Counted from the first letter of the stretch, positions 40,764 to 48,949 are shown. The stretch is DNA of 64,000 bases from Candidatus Symbiopectobacterium sp. NZEC151 (GCF_025962655.1 NZ_JAGFPE010000001.1:1488001-1552000), one strand, 5' to 3'. Made by a program: numbers and translations. Notes: generated from the letters alone by a model not told the origin.

Positions 40764-41033
40764 TCATTGCAGAACAGCAGTTTTGTGCATTTCATTAAAA
40801 TGTAATTCGCACTCTACTCTGGCATTAGGGAGATAATTTGATTTTAATAATTTAAAAGGAACGGTTATTTCCCAATCTGGTATTTTTTCACCCTGATCAA
40901 CACGGATATCCGATAAATAAATAACAGCGAAATAGCCTCCGCGGCGCTCATTTTTGAAAATCTCATAACGATAAAACAGATTGTCATCCTGATGCTGAAA
41001 AATGAGTGTTTCTTTTAATATACCCAGTAACAT
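40764..41033 (-). CDS. Hypothetical protein
   Basis: An unrecognised reading frame. I start it at ATG 41033 (89 residues), where GGAGG lies 7 bases upstream; a longer form from 41108 or 41105 (113-114 residues) would begin just beyond a terminator with no ribosome site. The protein has alternating charged and hydrophobic stretches suggesting a beta-rich domain (FYRYEIFKNERRGGYFAVIYLSDIRV, split here). No membrane segment is seen. It sits downstream of the ribbon-helix-helix gene, separated by a strong terminator, so it may have its own promoter or be a truncated gene. Confidence 0.5.
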   Translation of the reverse strand: MLLGILKETLIFQHQDDNLFYRYEIFKNERRGGYFAVIYLSDIRVDQGEKIPDWEITVPFKLLKSNYLPNARVECELHFNEMHKTAVLQ

Positions 41034-41130
41034 CTTCTCCCCTCCCAGTGCCTGAACTTTTTTCATTTCATCGGCAAGGGCAGGAAAAACCTTAAAACAA
41101 GGCATCAAAAATACGACACCGATCGCTATA

Positions 41131-41172
41131 GAAAAAAGAAAACCTCACCGTCATCAGCAATACGGTGAGGTT
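41131..41172 (-). terminator. Rho-independent terminator after the RHH gene
   Basis: Minus-strand AACCTCACCGT pairs with ACGGTGAGGTT around a 10-base loop and is followed by TTCTTTTTT, 14 bases after the stop of the ribbon-helix-helix gene. Confidence 0.9.
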
Positions 41173-41185
41173 TCATTTGGCAACA

Positions 41186-41467
41186 TCACTTTTTCTTGGA
41201 GGCGCCTTTGCTTTTATCTTTAATCAACTGTCTGATTTTTTTCAATTCTTTTTGGCTTAATGGTTGCTCAACAACCTCTTCGGTATGCTGGTTATCCACA
41301 TCCGCCTGTTCAGCGTCAACACTATCCTTAGCGACGATATCAAAACTCTTCGCCAAACGCGCTGCTACTTCTGCGCTAATCGAAACCTCATTTTCCAAGG
41401 CAGCCGCTTTGATTTGCTCTTTCAACTCTTGGGGGATCTTTAAGGATAAACTGGATATCTCACTCAT
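41186..41467 (-). CDS. Arc-type ribbon-helix-helix DNA-binding protein
   Basis: A 93-residue protein. SLSLKIPQELKEQIKAAALE (residues 5-24) matches the beta strand and first helix of Arc-type regulators, and NEVSISAEVAARLAKSFD the second helix. The C-terminal 45 residues are charged, acidic then lysine-rich, and probably disordered. Such proteins are plasmid, phage or toxin-antitoxin regulators; no toxin partner is adjacent on the same strand. ATG 41467 with AAAGGT upstream is chosen over a longer in-frame form. Confidence 0.75.
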   Translation of the reverse strand: MSEISSLSLKIPQELKEQIKAAALENEVSISAEVAARLAKSFDIVAKDSVDAEQADVDNQHTEEVVEQPLSQKELKKIRQLIKDKSKGASKKK

Positions 41468-41837
41468 TTTCTTACCTTTCTTTAAGAGATAAAAGGACAC
41501 GTTATGTTAGTCGTATGATAAAGTCTAGCATGACACAAAAATTTAATATTTCTGTCATGGAAAATACACCACGTTATGCAGTCTCAGTCACTTATCTATT
41601 TTGACACCGCAGCACGACTTTCATGATACACCGAGCAATCATGGCAGCATCGCAGCTCTGCGAGCTGAATTATGGCGAAAATAGATGACAATAATAATTA
41701 TTGGTGAGTCAATTATTTTACTTACAATGGAGAGAAGGTAAATGACTTGCGATCGGTGCCACAACATCAGGCTTAACGCGTTGATCATAATATATTAACA
41801 CATTAGAATAGCGCGCCGCCACGAAAAGGAACCTGCT
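41468..41837. other. Divergent spacer between RHH and toxin-like genes
   Basis: About 370 AT-rich bases carrying the promoters of the two divergent genes. It includes a G/C-balanced palindromic tract CGCAGCTCTGCG (41655-41666) that could be an operator; I see no gene. Confidence 0.35.
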
Positions 41838-42023
41838 GTGTCACACCACGCCGTCTGGGAATTTATCAAGCATGCCTACTTGTTGGGAGCCATCATTGCG
41901 ATGGTGATAACCTTTTTGCTAAGCCGAGATAAATCCCTGTTGATGCGTTTTCTGGCCTCGCTACTGATCGGACTGACCTGGCCACTCAGCTTTCCCCTGG
42001 TATTACTGTTTTCACTGATGTAG
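41838..42023 (+). CDS. ortT: GhoT/OrtT-family membrane toxin-like protein
   Basis: A 61-residue protein with two hydrophobic helices (about residues 10-29 and 36-60). The second ends LTWPLSFPLVLLFSLM and is joined by LSRDKS. In E. coli OrtT and GhoT (57 residues) the same region reads as a WF(L/I)S(H)-type loop followed by (T)WP(M)S(F/L)PVALLFSLF. These small toxins damage the inner membrane and lower ATP; OrtT has no antitoxin. No GhoS-like antitoxin gene is nearby. The start is GTG 41838 with AAGGAA 7 bases upstream. The ortT symbol is preferred over ghoT because it is solitary. Confidence 0.8.
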   Translation: MSHHAVWEFIKHAYLLGAIIAMVITFLLSRDKSLLMRFLASLLIGLTWPLSFPLVLLFSLM

Positions 42024-42063
42024 CGGCGCGTCATGACTGACAACGCCGCACAACAGCAATACA

Positions 42064-42492
42064 CTATCTCACGACCAGTACCGTCGTCGTTGCATGACGC
42101 ACGATGGCCGCTGCGTTAGAGCCGAGCAGATAGGTTTTCACATTGGGTCTGCGTGAGCCGACCACGATCAAATCCGCACCAATCTCCTGCGCTAGTTGCA
42201 AGGTCTCGTCACGTGGGGAACCGAAGCTTACGCTATAGTGCAAACGCTCAGCCGGAAGGTCGGTCGTTGCCACCAGCGCTTTAAGCACCTCGTTTGCTTT
42301 GACTACGGCTTGATTCTCAAACTCTTTGATACCAAATGAGTAGGCAGACATGAAGGCCGAGGCATCGGGCAAGGCATGAAACAGGTGAAGTGTCGCACCC
42401 GACGCCTTTGCCAACTGCACCGCATGTTGCAAGGCATTTTGCGTTAATGCCTCTTCTTCCAGATCGATGGGGACCAGTATCGTCGTATACAT
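42064..42492 (-). CDS. uspF: Universal stress protein UspF
   Basis: A 142-residue UspA-superfamily protein. TILVPIDLEEE at the N-terminus, SFGSPRDETLQLAQEIGADLIVVGSRRP and the ATP-binding segment GSNAAAIVRHATTTVLVVR match UspF (E. coli YnaF, 144 residues). Usp proteins act in stress resistance and adhesion; the molecular job is unclear. It is convergent with the OrtT-like gene. Confidence 0.88.
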   Translation of the reverse strand: MYTTILVPIDLEEEALTQNALQHAVQLAKASGATLHLFHALPDASAFMSAYSFGIKEFENQAVVKANEVLKALVATTDLPAERLHYSVSFGSPRDETLQLAQEIGADLIVVGSRRPNVKTYLLGSNAAAIVRHATTTVLVVR

Positions 42493-42588
42493 AGCAGCTC
42501 CTTATTGCAGATTTCCGCTTAAGAAAAGCATATCCCACCCCCGTATGATGTAAAATAACGCTTTATAAATCTGTGAGGTAGGTATTCT

Positions 42589-42957
42589 ATGGACGATCTT
42601 TTCTTGCGATTGTCTCGCTCTGCATTTCGACAACGTTTTACTCTCGGGCCGAAAGAGTGTAGCTATCTGAATCAAAAGGGCTTCGATGTCATCAAGCAAC
42701 ATGCTGCTGATTTCATTGCCCAACGTTTAGCGCCCGCCGAACCGCGCAACGATGGCAAACAAACCCCAATGCGTGGCCATCCGGTATTTATTGCACAGCA
42801 TGCCACGGCAACCTGCTGCCGGGGATGTTTAGCAAAATGGCATGGCATTGCCGCCCACCGCGCGCTTAGCCAACATGAGCAAGACTATATCGTAGCCGTC
42901 GTGATGACATGGCTAGAACGGGAAATCGCCCAGCGAGGGCCGACGATACAGGGATAA
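42589..42957 (+). CDS. DUF4186 protein
   Basis: A 122-residue protein with the conserved DUF4186 core NDGKQTPMRGHPVFIAQHATATCCRGCL, split here, and AKWHGIAAHRAL. Clustered His and Cys (QHATATCCRGC) suggest metal binding; function is unknown. GAGGTAGG precedes the ATG. It is divergent from uspF and convergent with the Nudix gene. Confidence 0.8.
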   Translation: MDDLFLRLSRSAFRQRFTLGPKECSYLNQKGFDVIKQHAADFIAQRLAPAEPRNDGKQTPMRGHPVFIAQHATATCCRGCLAKWHGIAAHRALSQHEQDYIVAVVMTWLEREIAQRGPTIQG

Positions 42958-43027
42958 CAGAGGTGTACCGCCAAATGGCACAACGCGTGGCAACGATTTA
43001 CCCCGTAGCAAGTCCCAGCAACGCGAG

Positions 43028-43450
43028 CTATAACATGGCCTTGATACCATCAGGAAACACGGTCAGCGCATCACTCAGTACGGCCGTCTGATCAATCCAA
43101 CGCAGCACGAGCGGCATGCCATTAGACTCCATCCCGTGCACCACATCCTGCTGATAAAAGGCCTTATCGGCAAACTGGCCTTCATAAACAAAGACTATTT
43201 CGTGCCCCGGTTTTCCGTTATATTCGAAAATATTCTCGGATACGCCCAACAATGTCAAACCGATGGCATCAGCGCCAATCTCTTCTTTGACTTCACGTAT
43301 GGCCGCCGCCACCGACGTCTCACCAAAATCAACGCCGCCACCGATGGGTAACAAATAATGTGAGTCCTTGACCGGATCGTGCCCTTCCGCTAACAGCACT
43401 CGCCCTTGGTGGCGAAAAAGGCAGACCGCTTTCGCTCTTATCTTACTCAT
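43028..43450 (-). CDS. Nudix hydrolase
   Basis: A 140-residue protein with a perfect Nudix box GX5EX7REUXEEXGU, from the Gly at about 51 (GGVDFGETS...REVKEEIGA). These enzymes hydrolyse nucleoside diphosphate-linked compounds; substrate cannot be told from sequence. ATG 43450 is chosen with AAGGAAGC upstream, removing a 29-residue non-conserved extension. Confidence 0.86.
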   Translation of the reverse strand: MSKIRAKAVCLFRHQGRVLLAEGHDPVKDSHYLLPIGGGVDFGETSVAAAIREVKEEIGADAIGLTLLGVSENIFEYNGKPGHEIVFVYEGQFADKAFYQQDVVHGMESNGMPLVLRWIDQTAVLSDALTVFPDGIKAML

Positions 43451-43696
43451 AATTAATGCTTCCTTAAGAAAAAGGGCCGAGAAGATTACCTGAGGGAGTG
43501 AAAGCAAATTGAGATCGCGGTCAAAGAATGAGCCCACTATTTTTAATTTCGTGCATTCTCCTGTAACGCGGCAAAAAGTGGCGATTATTTAAAGCCCGTT
43601 TAGGGTCTATATCTTAGAATTGTCGTTGACATTTAGTCAGGCTGTATTTACCGCAGAGGATTATCTATCGAATTACTTAACCCAAGGAGTTTTACT

Positions 43697-43792
43697 ATGT
43701 TGGCAAACGAAAATGTATTTATCAGCGTACTCGCTGTTATCGTGGCGGTAGGCTTTATTATCGCTTTCTTTAGCCCTAAATGGGATGACTGA
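43697..43792 (+). CDS. mgtS: Small membrane protein MgtS
   Basis: A 31-residue, single-pass membrane protein: MLANENVFISVLAVIVAVGF followed by IIAFFSPKWDD. It matches E. coli MgtS (YneM) in length and in the N-terminal ML(A/G)N(E/M)NVF, the helix and the last four residues KWDD. AAGGAG lies 7 bases before the ATG and a hairpin follows, so translation is well supported. In E. coli MgtS is made at low magnesium under PhoPQ control and stabilises the MgtA transporter and inhibits PitA. mgtA is not in this window. Confidence 0.9.
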   Translation: MLANENVFISVLAVIVAVGFIIAFFSPKWDD

Positions 43793-43818
43793 TGAACACT
43801 GATCCCCCCAATCGATGA

Positions 43819-43848
43819 CTCCTCTCGTGCCATAATGGCGGAGAGGAG
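43819..43848 (+). terminator. Hairpin after mgtS
   Basis: CTCCTCTC pairs with GAGAGGAG and GCC/GGC continues inside, 26 bases after mgtS. A weak T-rich TTTAATT follows a short GC spacer. Confidence 0.6.
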
Positions 43849-44041
43849 GCATGCTTTAATTAGCCACCTAACGATACCGATTGCTCGTCCCCCCTACTTA
43901 AACACCTCAACGTTTATCTCAATCCACCAAAACTGTGCGGCTATCCGGCAATTTAGCCACAATTATCGCCTCTACCCTCTGAATGGAATCCCTGAAAAAG
44001 TAGCATTATCGTATTCCTTCACTTTGTTCAGGAAAATACGA

Positions 44042-44416
44042 ATGTCCATCATTGAAACATTGGCTACACGCACCTCTTTGACATCATCCGCATCACGCCT
44101 GGTTGCATCGCAAGGAAGTGCTTTCGATGTTGAGTTAAAAAAAGCGGTAGCTAAAGAACATCCCGCTCACCAAGAAAATGCTGTCAGTGCTCTACCAAAA
44201 CAAGCCTCTCAACAGTCTGCTGCTGCACAGGAATTGCAAGAATGGCTTGAGATGTCTCCCGAGGAGCGACTCTTTTTCACGGTTCTGGCCTCAATGGGGA
44301 TCTCCAAAGAAGAGTTTGAGGCCATGTCGCCCGAGGATCAGGATCGAATCACTCACAAGGTACAGGAAAGCATCAAAGAGAATATAAAGGAAGGTCTGCA
44401 AACGCAGATCGCCTGA
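44042..44416 (+). CDS. Hypothetical protein with a C-terminal helical motif
   Basis: A 124-residue protein of unknown function. The first 75 residues are rich in Ser, Ala, Thr and Gln and look disordered; the last 50 contain MSPEERLFFTVLASMGISKEE then FEAMSPEDQDRITHKVQES, an acidic repeated helix pair seen in many unannotated proteins. There is no signal peptide. ATG 44042 has AGGAAAA 9 bases upstream; the longer frame through 43835 covers the mgtS terminator and is rejected. Confidence 0.62.
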   Translation: MSIIETLATRTSLTSSASRLVASQGSAFDVELKKAVAKEHPAHQENAVSALPKQASQQSAAAQELQEWLEMSPEERLFFTVLASMGISKEEFEAMSPEDQDRITHKVQESIKENIKEGLQTQIA

Positions 44417-44438
44417 ATACGCTGGCGGCGTAAATATG

Positions 44439-44463
44439 GCCACCTGACAACAACACAGGTGGC
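44439..44463. terminator. Hairpin after the 44042 gene
   Basis: GCCACCTG and CAGGTGGC form an 8-bp stem with a 9-base loop 22 bases after the stop, followed by ATAATATC. Confidence 0.55.
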
Positions 44464-44531
44464 ATAATATCAACCGCTTTAAGCATGATATTCAGTCATC
44501 GTGCCCACCGGGTTCCATCGTCCAAATGATG

Positions 44532-44930
44532 CTAGCGGCAAAGTTCCTTGGAAAAATCAGCACTCCCTCTCCCACTGACACACCGCTGGCTGATATCTTT
44601 ACTGTCTATTTTCCAGGTATCATCCACCTTTGATAACTGATAGATATAACGCATTGCCGCCACTGAATCATCAGTGGGAATATCTTCCTCGATAGTCACT
44701 GTTGCACGCTCGGGAGACTCAACGGAGTCACCGGATACCGTCTGCTTGATCAGTAACATAGAGGGAATTTCCTGAAACCCCTCCCCTCTGTCTTGCAAAG
44801 CGATAATTAGCGGCACTGATCGATCAGCCTGCACACTATTGTTGCTCTTGTCGACGTGTTCCGCCTGTTGCGCATCGCACCCTGATAACAGCCCCATCGT
44901 TAATACCGCTATCGTTTTAAATAATTGCAT
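44532..44930 (-). CDS. Hypothetical lipoprotein
   Basis: A 132-residue predicted lipoprotein; the signal peptide ends in LLSGC at residue 18. The mature part is mostly beta-predicted, with CVSGRGSADFSKELC giving two C-terminal cysteines that may pair. I do not recognise the family. It is a single gene between the 44042 gene and the serine tRNA. Confidence 0.68.
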   Translation of the reverse strand: MQLFKTIAVLTMGLLSGCDAQQAEHVDKSNNSVQADRSVPLIIALQDRGEGFQEIPSMLLIKQTVSGDSVESPERATVTIEEDIPTDDSVAAMRYIYQLSKVDDTWKIDSKDISQRCVSGRGSADFSKELCR

Positions 44931-45243
44931 GACACCACCTAAATTTTTATGTGTATAACCGTTAATTCAAAATAAGCAGCGATCATGTCACAGGCAATAT
45001 TTCGTTCTTTAGGAATATGATGAGTTTCTGTCAAAAAACGGAAGCTGTTTTGTTGTCATTTAGGTTTTGATAGCGGCTTGGCTATCTCCGCCGTCTGCAT
45101 CAGGAGAGGGGAGAATCAGAGCGAGTAATGATAAAGCAGATAAAGTACCAACAAAAAAGTCCCTGTTAGGGGACTTTGATGCTGCATCTTATGCAAGATA
45201 AAACCGAAGACATGTTGATAACGCATCGATTCTATTGAATGAG
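44931..45243. other. Spacer between lipoprotein gene and tRNA-Ser
   Basis: About 310 bases holding the lipoprotein gene's promoter side and the tRNA-Ser 3' trailer with its terminator. No further gene is supported. Confidence 0.4.
45152..45177 (-). terminator. Rho-independent terminator of tRNA-Ser(UGA)
   Basis: Minus-strand AAAGTCCC pairs with GGGACTTT and is followed by TTTTTTGT, about 67 bases after the tRNA 3' end. Confidence 0.85.
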
Positions 45244-45331
45244 TGGCGGAGGAGGTGAGATTCGAACTCACGGAGCTGTTACACTCGGCGGTTTTCAAGA
45301 CCGCTGCCTTAAACCACTCGGCCACCCCTCC
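45244..45331 (-). tRNA. serT: tRNA-Ser, anticodon UGA
   Basis: An 88-base class II tRNA with GGAGGGG acceptor pairing (one G-U), CTTGAAA anticodon loop giving TGA, a long variable arm, GTTCGAATC in the T arm and encoded CCA. Confidence 0.97.
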
Positions 45332-45343
45332 ACAACGAAGCGA

Positions 45344-45372
45344 ACTATAAACACAGCCCGACAGGTTGTAAA
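45344..45372 (-). promoter_or_regulatory. serT promoter
   Basis: Minus-strand -35 TTTACA (45372-45367) and -10 TATAGT (45349-45344) with a 17-base spacer, 12 bases before the tRNA 5' end. Confidence 0.8.
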
Positions 45373-45559
45373 GCCTGATAATGTTCAACTGCGCTAAAAA
45401 TAACCTATTTAGCGTCAACTGAACGTAATATCATCATAATGCTTATAAAATTAGCATCTCACAGCGTAAAGAAGGGTAAAACGTCTTTAATAACCCTGTG
45501 CAACTATCTATGCTGATATCCTGAGTCATAATAATCATTTAACAGAGAGAGTCGCTGCC

Positions 45560-46219
45560 ATGGATCGTATTGTTGTCTCTTCCAGACAGGAAAGCTCACT
45601 GCTCAGCACGCACAAGGTGCTGCGTAACACGTATTTCCTTTTATCGCTTACGCTGGGTTTTTCCGCACTTACCGCAACCGTTAGCACCGCGCTAAACCTC
45701 CCTGCGCCTGGCTTGTTACTGATGCTGGTAGGGTTTTACGGACTGATGTTTTTGACTCACAAACTCGCTAACAGTCCCGCAGGCATTCTGGCGGCGTTTG
45801 CGCTCACCGGATTTATGGGGTACACGCTGGGCCCGATTCTAAGCTCACTGATTGCTGCGGGTGCCTCTGACATTATCATGCTCGCCTTGGGTGGCACGGC
45901 CTTGGTCTTTTTCTGCTGTTCTGCCTATGTGCTGACAACGCGCAAAGACATGTCATTCCTGTCCGGAATGATGATGGCAGGATTCGTTGTTCTGATCGTC
46001 GGTGTGATTGCCAATCTGTTCCTGCAACTCCCTGCGTTGCATCTTGCGCTGAGCGGCTTGTTCATTCTGTTCTCTGCCGGTGCCATTCTCTGGGAAACCA
46101 GCAACATCATTCACGGTGGTGAAACGAATTATATTCGCGCCACGGTTAGTCTGTACGTTTCCATTTATAACCTGTTCGTGAGCTTGTTGAGCATTTTAGG
46201 CATCATGCGCAACAACTAA
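45560..46219 (+). CDS. yccA: FtsH protease modulator YccA
   Basis: A 219-residue inner-membrane protein of the BI-1/TMBIM family with seven helices, same length as E. coli Ycc[22 protein letters not shown] and the last [15 protein letters not shown] are conserved. In E. coli it is both a substrate and inhibitor of FtsH and protects SecY when secretion is jammed. A strong terminator follows. Confidence 0.96.
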   Translation: MDRIVVSSRQESSLLSTHKVLRNTYFLLSLTLGFSALTATVSTALNLPAPGLLLMLVGFYGLMFLTHKLANSPAGILAAFALTGFMGYTLGPILSSLIAAGASDIIMLALGGTALVFFCCSAYVLTTRKDMSFLSGMMMAGFVVLIVGVIANLFLQLPALHLALSGLFILFSAGAILWETSNIIHGGETNYIRATVSLYVSIYNLFVSLLSILGIMRNN

Positions 46220-46260
46220 CCGGATTGAGGCTTATGCCGTTGTCATTCCACTGATGGAAC

Positions 46261-46298
46261 AGGCCTGAGTTTGGCATCTTTGCCGCTCGGGCCTTTTT
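46261..46298 (+). terminator. Rho-independent terminator of yccA
   Basis: AGGCCTGAG pairs with CTCGGGCCT (one wobble), followed by TTTTATT, 41 bases after the yccA stop. Confidence 0.88.
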
Positions 46299-46373
46299 AT
46301 TACCCCGACTACCCCATTCTTCCGACCAAATTTCTTTGCTACACTTCGCTTAAAACCGGGGTCACGAGGCACT

Positions 46374-46703
46374 ATGTTGGAGTTTGAAGGGCGTTTTATA
46401 GAAACGGATGCACAAGGATACTTGCTTAACAGCGCTGATTGGCGTGAATCTCTCGCACCGCTGCTGGCAGAGCAGGAAGATATCGCGTTAACCGATGCGC
46501 ATTGGGAAGTGGTGCGCTTTGTTCGCCACTTCTATCTGGAGTTCAATACCTCCCCGGCGATTCGTATGCTGGTAAAAGCGATGGCACAAAAGTACGGTGA
46601 AGAAAAAGGCAATAGCCGCTATCTGTATCGACTCTTTCCCAAAGGCCCAGCCAAGCAGGCAACCAAAATTGCAGGGTTACCCAAGCCGGTAAAATGTATC
46701 TGA
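46374..46703 (+). CDS. tusE: Sulfurtransferase TusE (DsrC family)
   Basis: A 109-residue sulfur carrier that takes sulfur from TusBCD and delivers it to MnmA for 2-thiouridine formation at tRNA position 34. The penultimate cysteine in KCI is the active residue, and [23 protein letters not shown] is the conserved core. It is next to yccX, as in E. coli. Confidence 0.96.
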   Translation: MLEFEGRFIETDAQGYLLNSADWRESLAPLLAEQEDIALTDAHWEVVRFVRHFYLEFNTSPAIRMLVKAMAQKYGEEKGNSRYLYRLFPKGPAKQATKIAGLPKPVKCI

Positions 46704-46710
46704 TGCTCGG

Positions 46711-46989
46711 CTAATAGCGGATTGAAAAACCAGTGTAATCCATCATCGCGCGGGGTTCGACAAGAACGAGCTCAACACGAGCACTGCGCGGCCCACCCGC
46801 TTTTAGCCAAGAGATAAGTTGTTCAACCTGATGCGGTTCACCACAGGCGACCACTTCCACACTGCCATCCTCACAATTTCTGGCATAACCTGTCAGACCC
46901 AGCTGTCGGGCCTGATGTTGTGTGTGATAACGAAAACCAACGCCTTGCACCACGCCATATACATAGGCTGTCACACCGTGTTCAGTCAT
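46711..46989 (-). CDS. yccX: Acylphosphatase
   Basis: A 92-residue acylphosphatase that hydrolyses carboxyl-phosphate bonds. [14 protein letters not shown] carries the phosphate loop and catalytic Arg 21, and [13 protein letters not shown] the catalytic Asn 39. It is convergent with tusE. Confidence 0.95.
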   Translation of the reverse strand: MTEHGVTAYVYGVVQGVGFRYHTQHQARQLGLTGYARNCEDGSVEVVACGEPHQVEQLISWLKAGGPRSARVELVLVEPRAMMDYTGFSIRY

Positions 46990-47122
46990 CTAAACGCCTC
47001 CTCAATCATCAATCGGCAGGCACCTTTATTTCCTGCACAGTGATGCAATATGCATCATACTATTAACAGTAAAATAACCTCGTTCCAGTAGCAAATACGC
47101 TACGTCGACTTTCAACAGGCGA

Positions 47123-47150
47123 CTTGAAATCTGGGCGTTCACTCCCATAT
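47123..47150 (+). promoter_or_regulatory. Sigma-32 (heat-shock) promoter of hspQ
   Basis: CTTGAAA, a 14-base spacer and CCCATAT fit the sigma-32 consensus CTTGAAA-N11-16-CCCCATNT closely, 40 bases before the hspQ ATG. Confidence 0.85.
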
Positions 47151-47190
47151 AGCAGTAAGGTTACAGAGTCAGATCATCTCAGGAGGCATT

Positions 47191-47499
47191 ATGATTATCT
47201 GTAAATTTGGTATTGGAGAACAGATTCGTCATAAAATGCTGGGATACCCTGGTGTCGTGATTGATATCGATCCCGAATATTCGCTGGTAAGCCCAGCGTG
47301 GGAGGAACTGGATGCCCACGATACGCTTCGTTCTGCACCTTGGTATCATGTCGTGATGGAAGATGAACAAGGGGAAGCCATTCATACTTATCTGGCAGAA
47401 GCCCAGTTAGTGCAAGAAGCGCCAGATGACGACAGGCATTCTTCTCTGGATGAGCTTGCCAAAGAGATTAAGCAGAGAGCGCCTCGCTTACATCATTAA
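47191..47499 (+). CDS. hspQ: Heat-shock protein HspQ
   Basis: A 102-residue hemimethylated-DNA-binding (YccV-like) protein. [20 protein letters not shown] and [13 protein letters not shown] match HspQ, which promotes proteolysis by Lon and shields against DnaA defects in E. coli. TCAGGAGG lies 8 bases before the ATG, and the sigma-32 promoter above explains heat induction. Confidence 0.95.
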   Translation: MIICKFGIGEQIRHKMLGYPGVVIDIDPEYSLVSPAWEELDAHDTLRSAPWYHVVMEDEQGEAIHTYLAEAQLVQEAPDDDRHSSLDELAKEIKQRAPRLHH

Positions 47500-47523
47500 T
47501 ACCGGCCGTGATGGCCGGTATTA
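47497..47523. terminator. Bidirectional hairpin of hspQ and yccU
   Basis: TAATACCGGCC and GGCCGGTATTA form a perfect 11-bp stem whose first bases are the hspQ stop codon. Confidence 0.65.
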
Positions 47524-47535
47524 GGTGCAGGCCTC

Positions 47536-47949
47536 TTACCTGGCAAGGCCCAAGCGCGGAATCTCAATTTTGGGGCAACGATCCATCACAACGTCAAGTC
47601 CGGCATCTTTTGCTAACACCGCTGCCTGCTCGTTAATGACACCAATCTGTAGCCACAGCACTTTTGCGCCAATGGCGATGGCTTCTTTAGCCACCTCGTA
47701 AGCCGCCTCTGGCTGGCGAAATACTTCTACCATATCCACCTTGCCGGGAATATCTGCAAGTGACGCATACACCCGTTGACCATGGAGTTCCTGCCCTGCC
47801 AATTTAGGGCTGACGGGGATCACGGTATATCCTTGCTCCAATAAATAAGCCATCACACCATAGCTGGGACGAGAGACTTTTTCACTGGCACCGACCAACG
47901 CAATCGTTTTTACCTTCTCCAACACCGATTTAATCTCTGCATCCTTCAT
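47536..47949 (-). CDS. yccU: CoA-binding domain protein YccU
   Basis: A 137-residue Rossmann CoA-binding protein (same length as E. coli YccU). [26 protein letters not shown] and [13 protein letters not shown] match the succinyl-CoA-synthetase CoA-binding fold. Function unknown. ATG 47949 is chosen; a longer in-frame form begins in non-conserved sequence. Confidence 0.92.
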   Translation of the reverse strand: MKDAEIKSVLEKVKTIALVGASEKVSRPSYGVMAYLLEQGYTVIPVSPKLAGQELHGQRVYASLADIPGKVDMVEVFRQPEAAYEVAKEAIAIGAKVLWLQIGVINEQAAVLAKDAGLDVVMDRCPKIEIPRLGLAR

Positions 47950-48156
47950 TGTTGTTACCTCGTATCGCATGGGCTCTTTTACAGTGTACACCACCGCGCC
48001 GACTTATTTTTGTCTTACATTGACGACAGATCGGGCATTCAATCTGACATGCCTAAAAGGAGAACACCCGATAAAAAACTGTTAAAAAATGAAAACTTTG
48101 ACACATTTAGCCAAATACTCAACAATGGCGCGATAAATGATGCCGGAGGAAAGCTG

Positions 48157-48807
48157 ATGAAATTGTACCGTGTTTTAATGCTGCTTTTCTTCGTTACAAG
48201 CAGTATGGTCAGCGCGGCCACCACCCTAAAATTACATCAGGATATTGAACTGCTCGCCGTCGATGGGCAAAAAGTGTCCAGCTCGCTGTTGAAAGGTGCC
48301 GATAGCCTGGAACTGGACAACGGTCAGCACCAATTGCTGTTTCGGGTGGTAAAAATTATTTCCGTCTCAGGCAGCGAAAAACGCACCTATTCATCGCCGC
48401 TGTTGTTGGCCGCGTTCAATATGCGCAATCAGGACGTCATTACCATCCTGCTGCCTGCACTCGACACGCCCAAGGCACGGGAGCGTTTCGACCTCGACAC
48501 TCACTATCAACTCGTGGATAACCACAATAACCCTATCAGCGCGCGAGTGGATAGGCTGGAACTGAGCAATGATGAACTTGCTCACCAGTTGGAGTCCATT
48601 CTGGCGCAGTACAATGCCGCCAATAAAACTGCATCCGTAACCGCATTTACCTCGCCCAAACAGAACGCTAAAACCTGGCCCGACAATAATGCCGCCAATG
48701 CCCAGGACAGCATTGATCCCTTTCTTATTCTCAAATACTGGTTTCGGCAGGCAGATAAAGACACTCAGGATCGCTTTCTGAAATGGGCGAAGGAAAAAGA
48801 CAAGTAA
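48157..48807 (+). CDS. yccT: DUF2057 secreted protein YccT
   Basis: A 216-residue protein with a signal peptide ending SAATT (about residues 1-21). ATG 48157 has GGAGGAAAG upstream, so the longer in-frame extension is rejected. TLKLHQDIELLAVDGQKVSSSLLKG is the DUF2057 start. E. coli YccT (220 residues) inhibits curli export (CsgI); the same effect here is inferred. Confidence 0.9.
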   Translation: MKLYRVLMLLFFVTSSMVSAATTLKLHQDIELLAVDGQKVSSSLLKGADSLELDNGQHQLLFRVVKIISVSGSEKRTYSSPLLLAAFNMRNQDVITILLPALDTPKARERFDLDTHYQLVDNHNNPISARVDRLELSNDELAHQLESILAQYNAANKTASVTAFTSPKQNAKTWPDNNAANAQDSIDPFLILKYWFRQADKDTQDRFLKWAKEKDK

Positions 48808-48949
48808 TACAAACGCAGCGCTTTTTGATTATTTTAACCGCAGTTGCGCCAATGCGTCGGTGGTTAGTCGCATTTTTTTCATCTATATCTTTTCAGCGAA
48901 ATAGCGTTCTCGTAATCTGTGTTTATTATTCTGCTGAAAGGACGTAAAC

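Noticed and set aside
43590-43690. PhoP-box-like CGTTTA-N5-TATATC before mgtS
   Set aside because: Second half-site matches poorly and spacing to a -10 does not fit; not claimed.
45116-45418. 100-codon minus-strand frame over tRNA-Ser
   Set aside because: It covers the tRNA and its terminator; coding is excluded.
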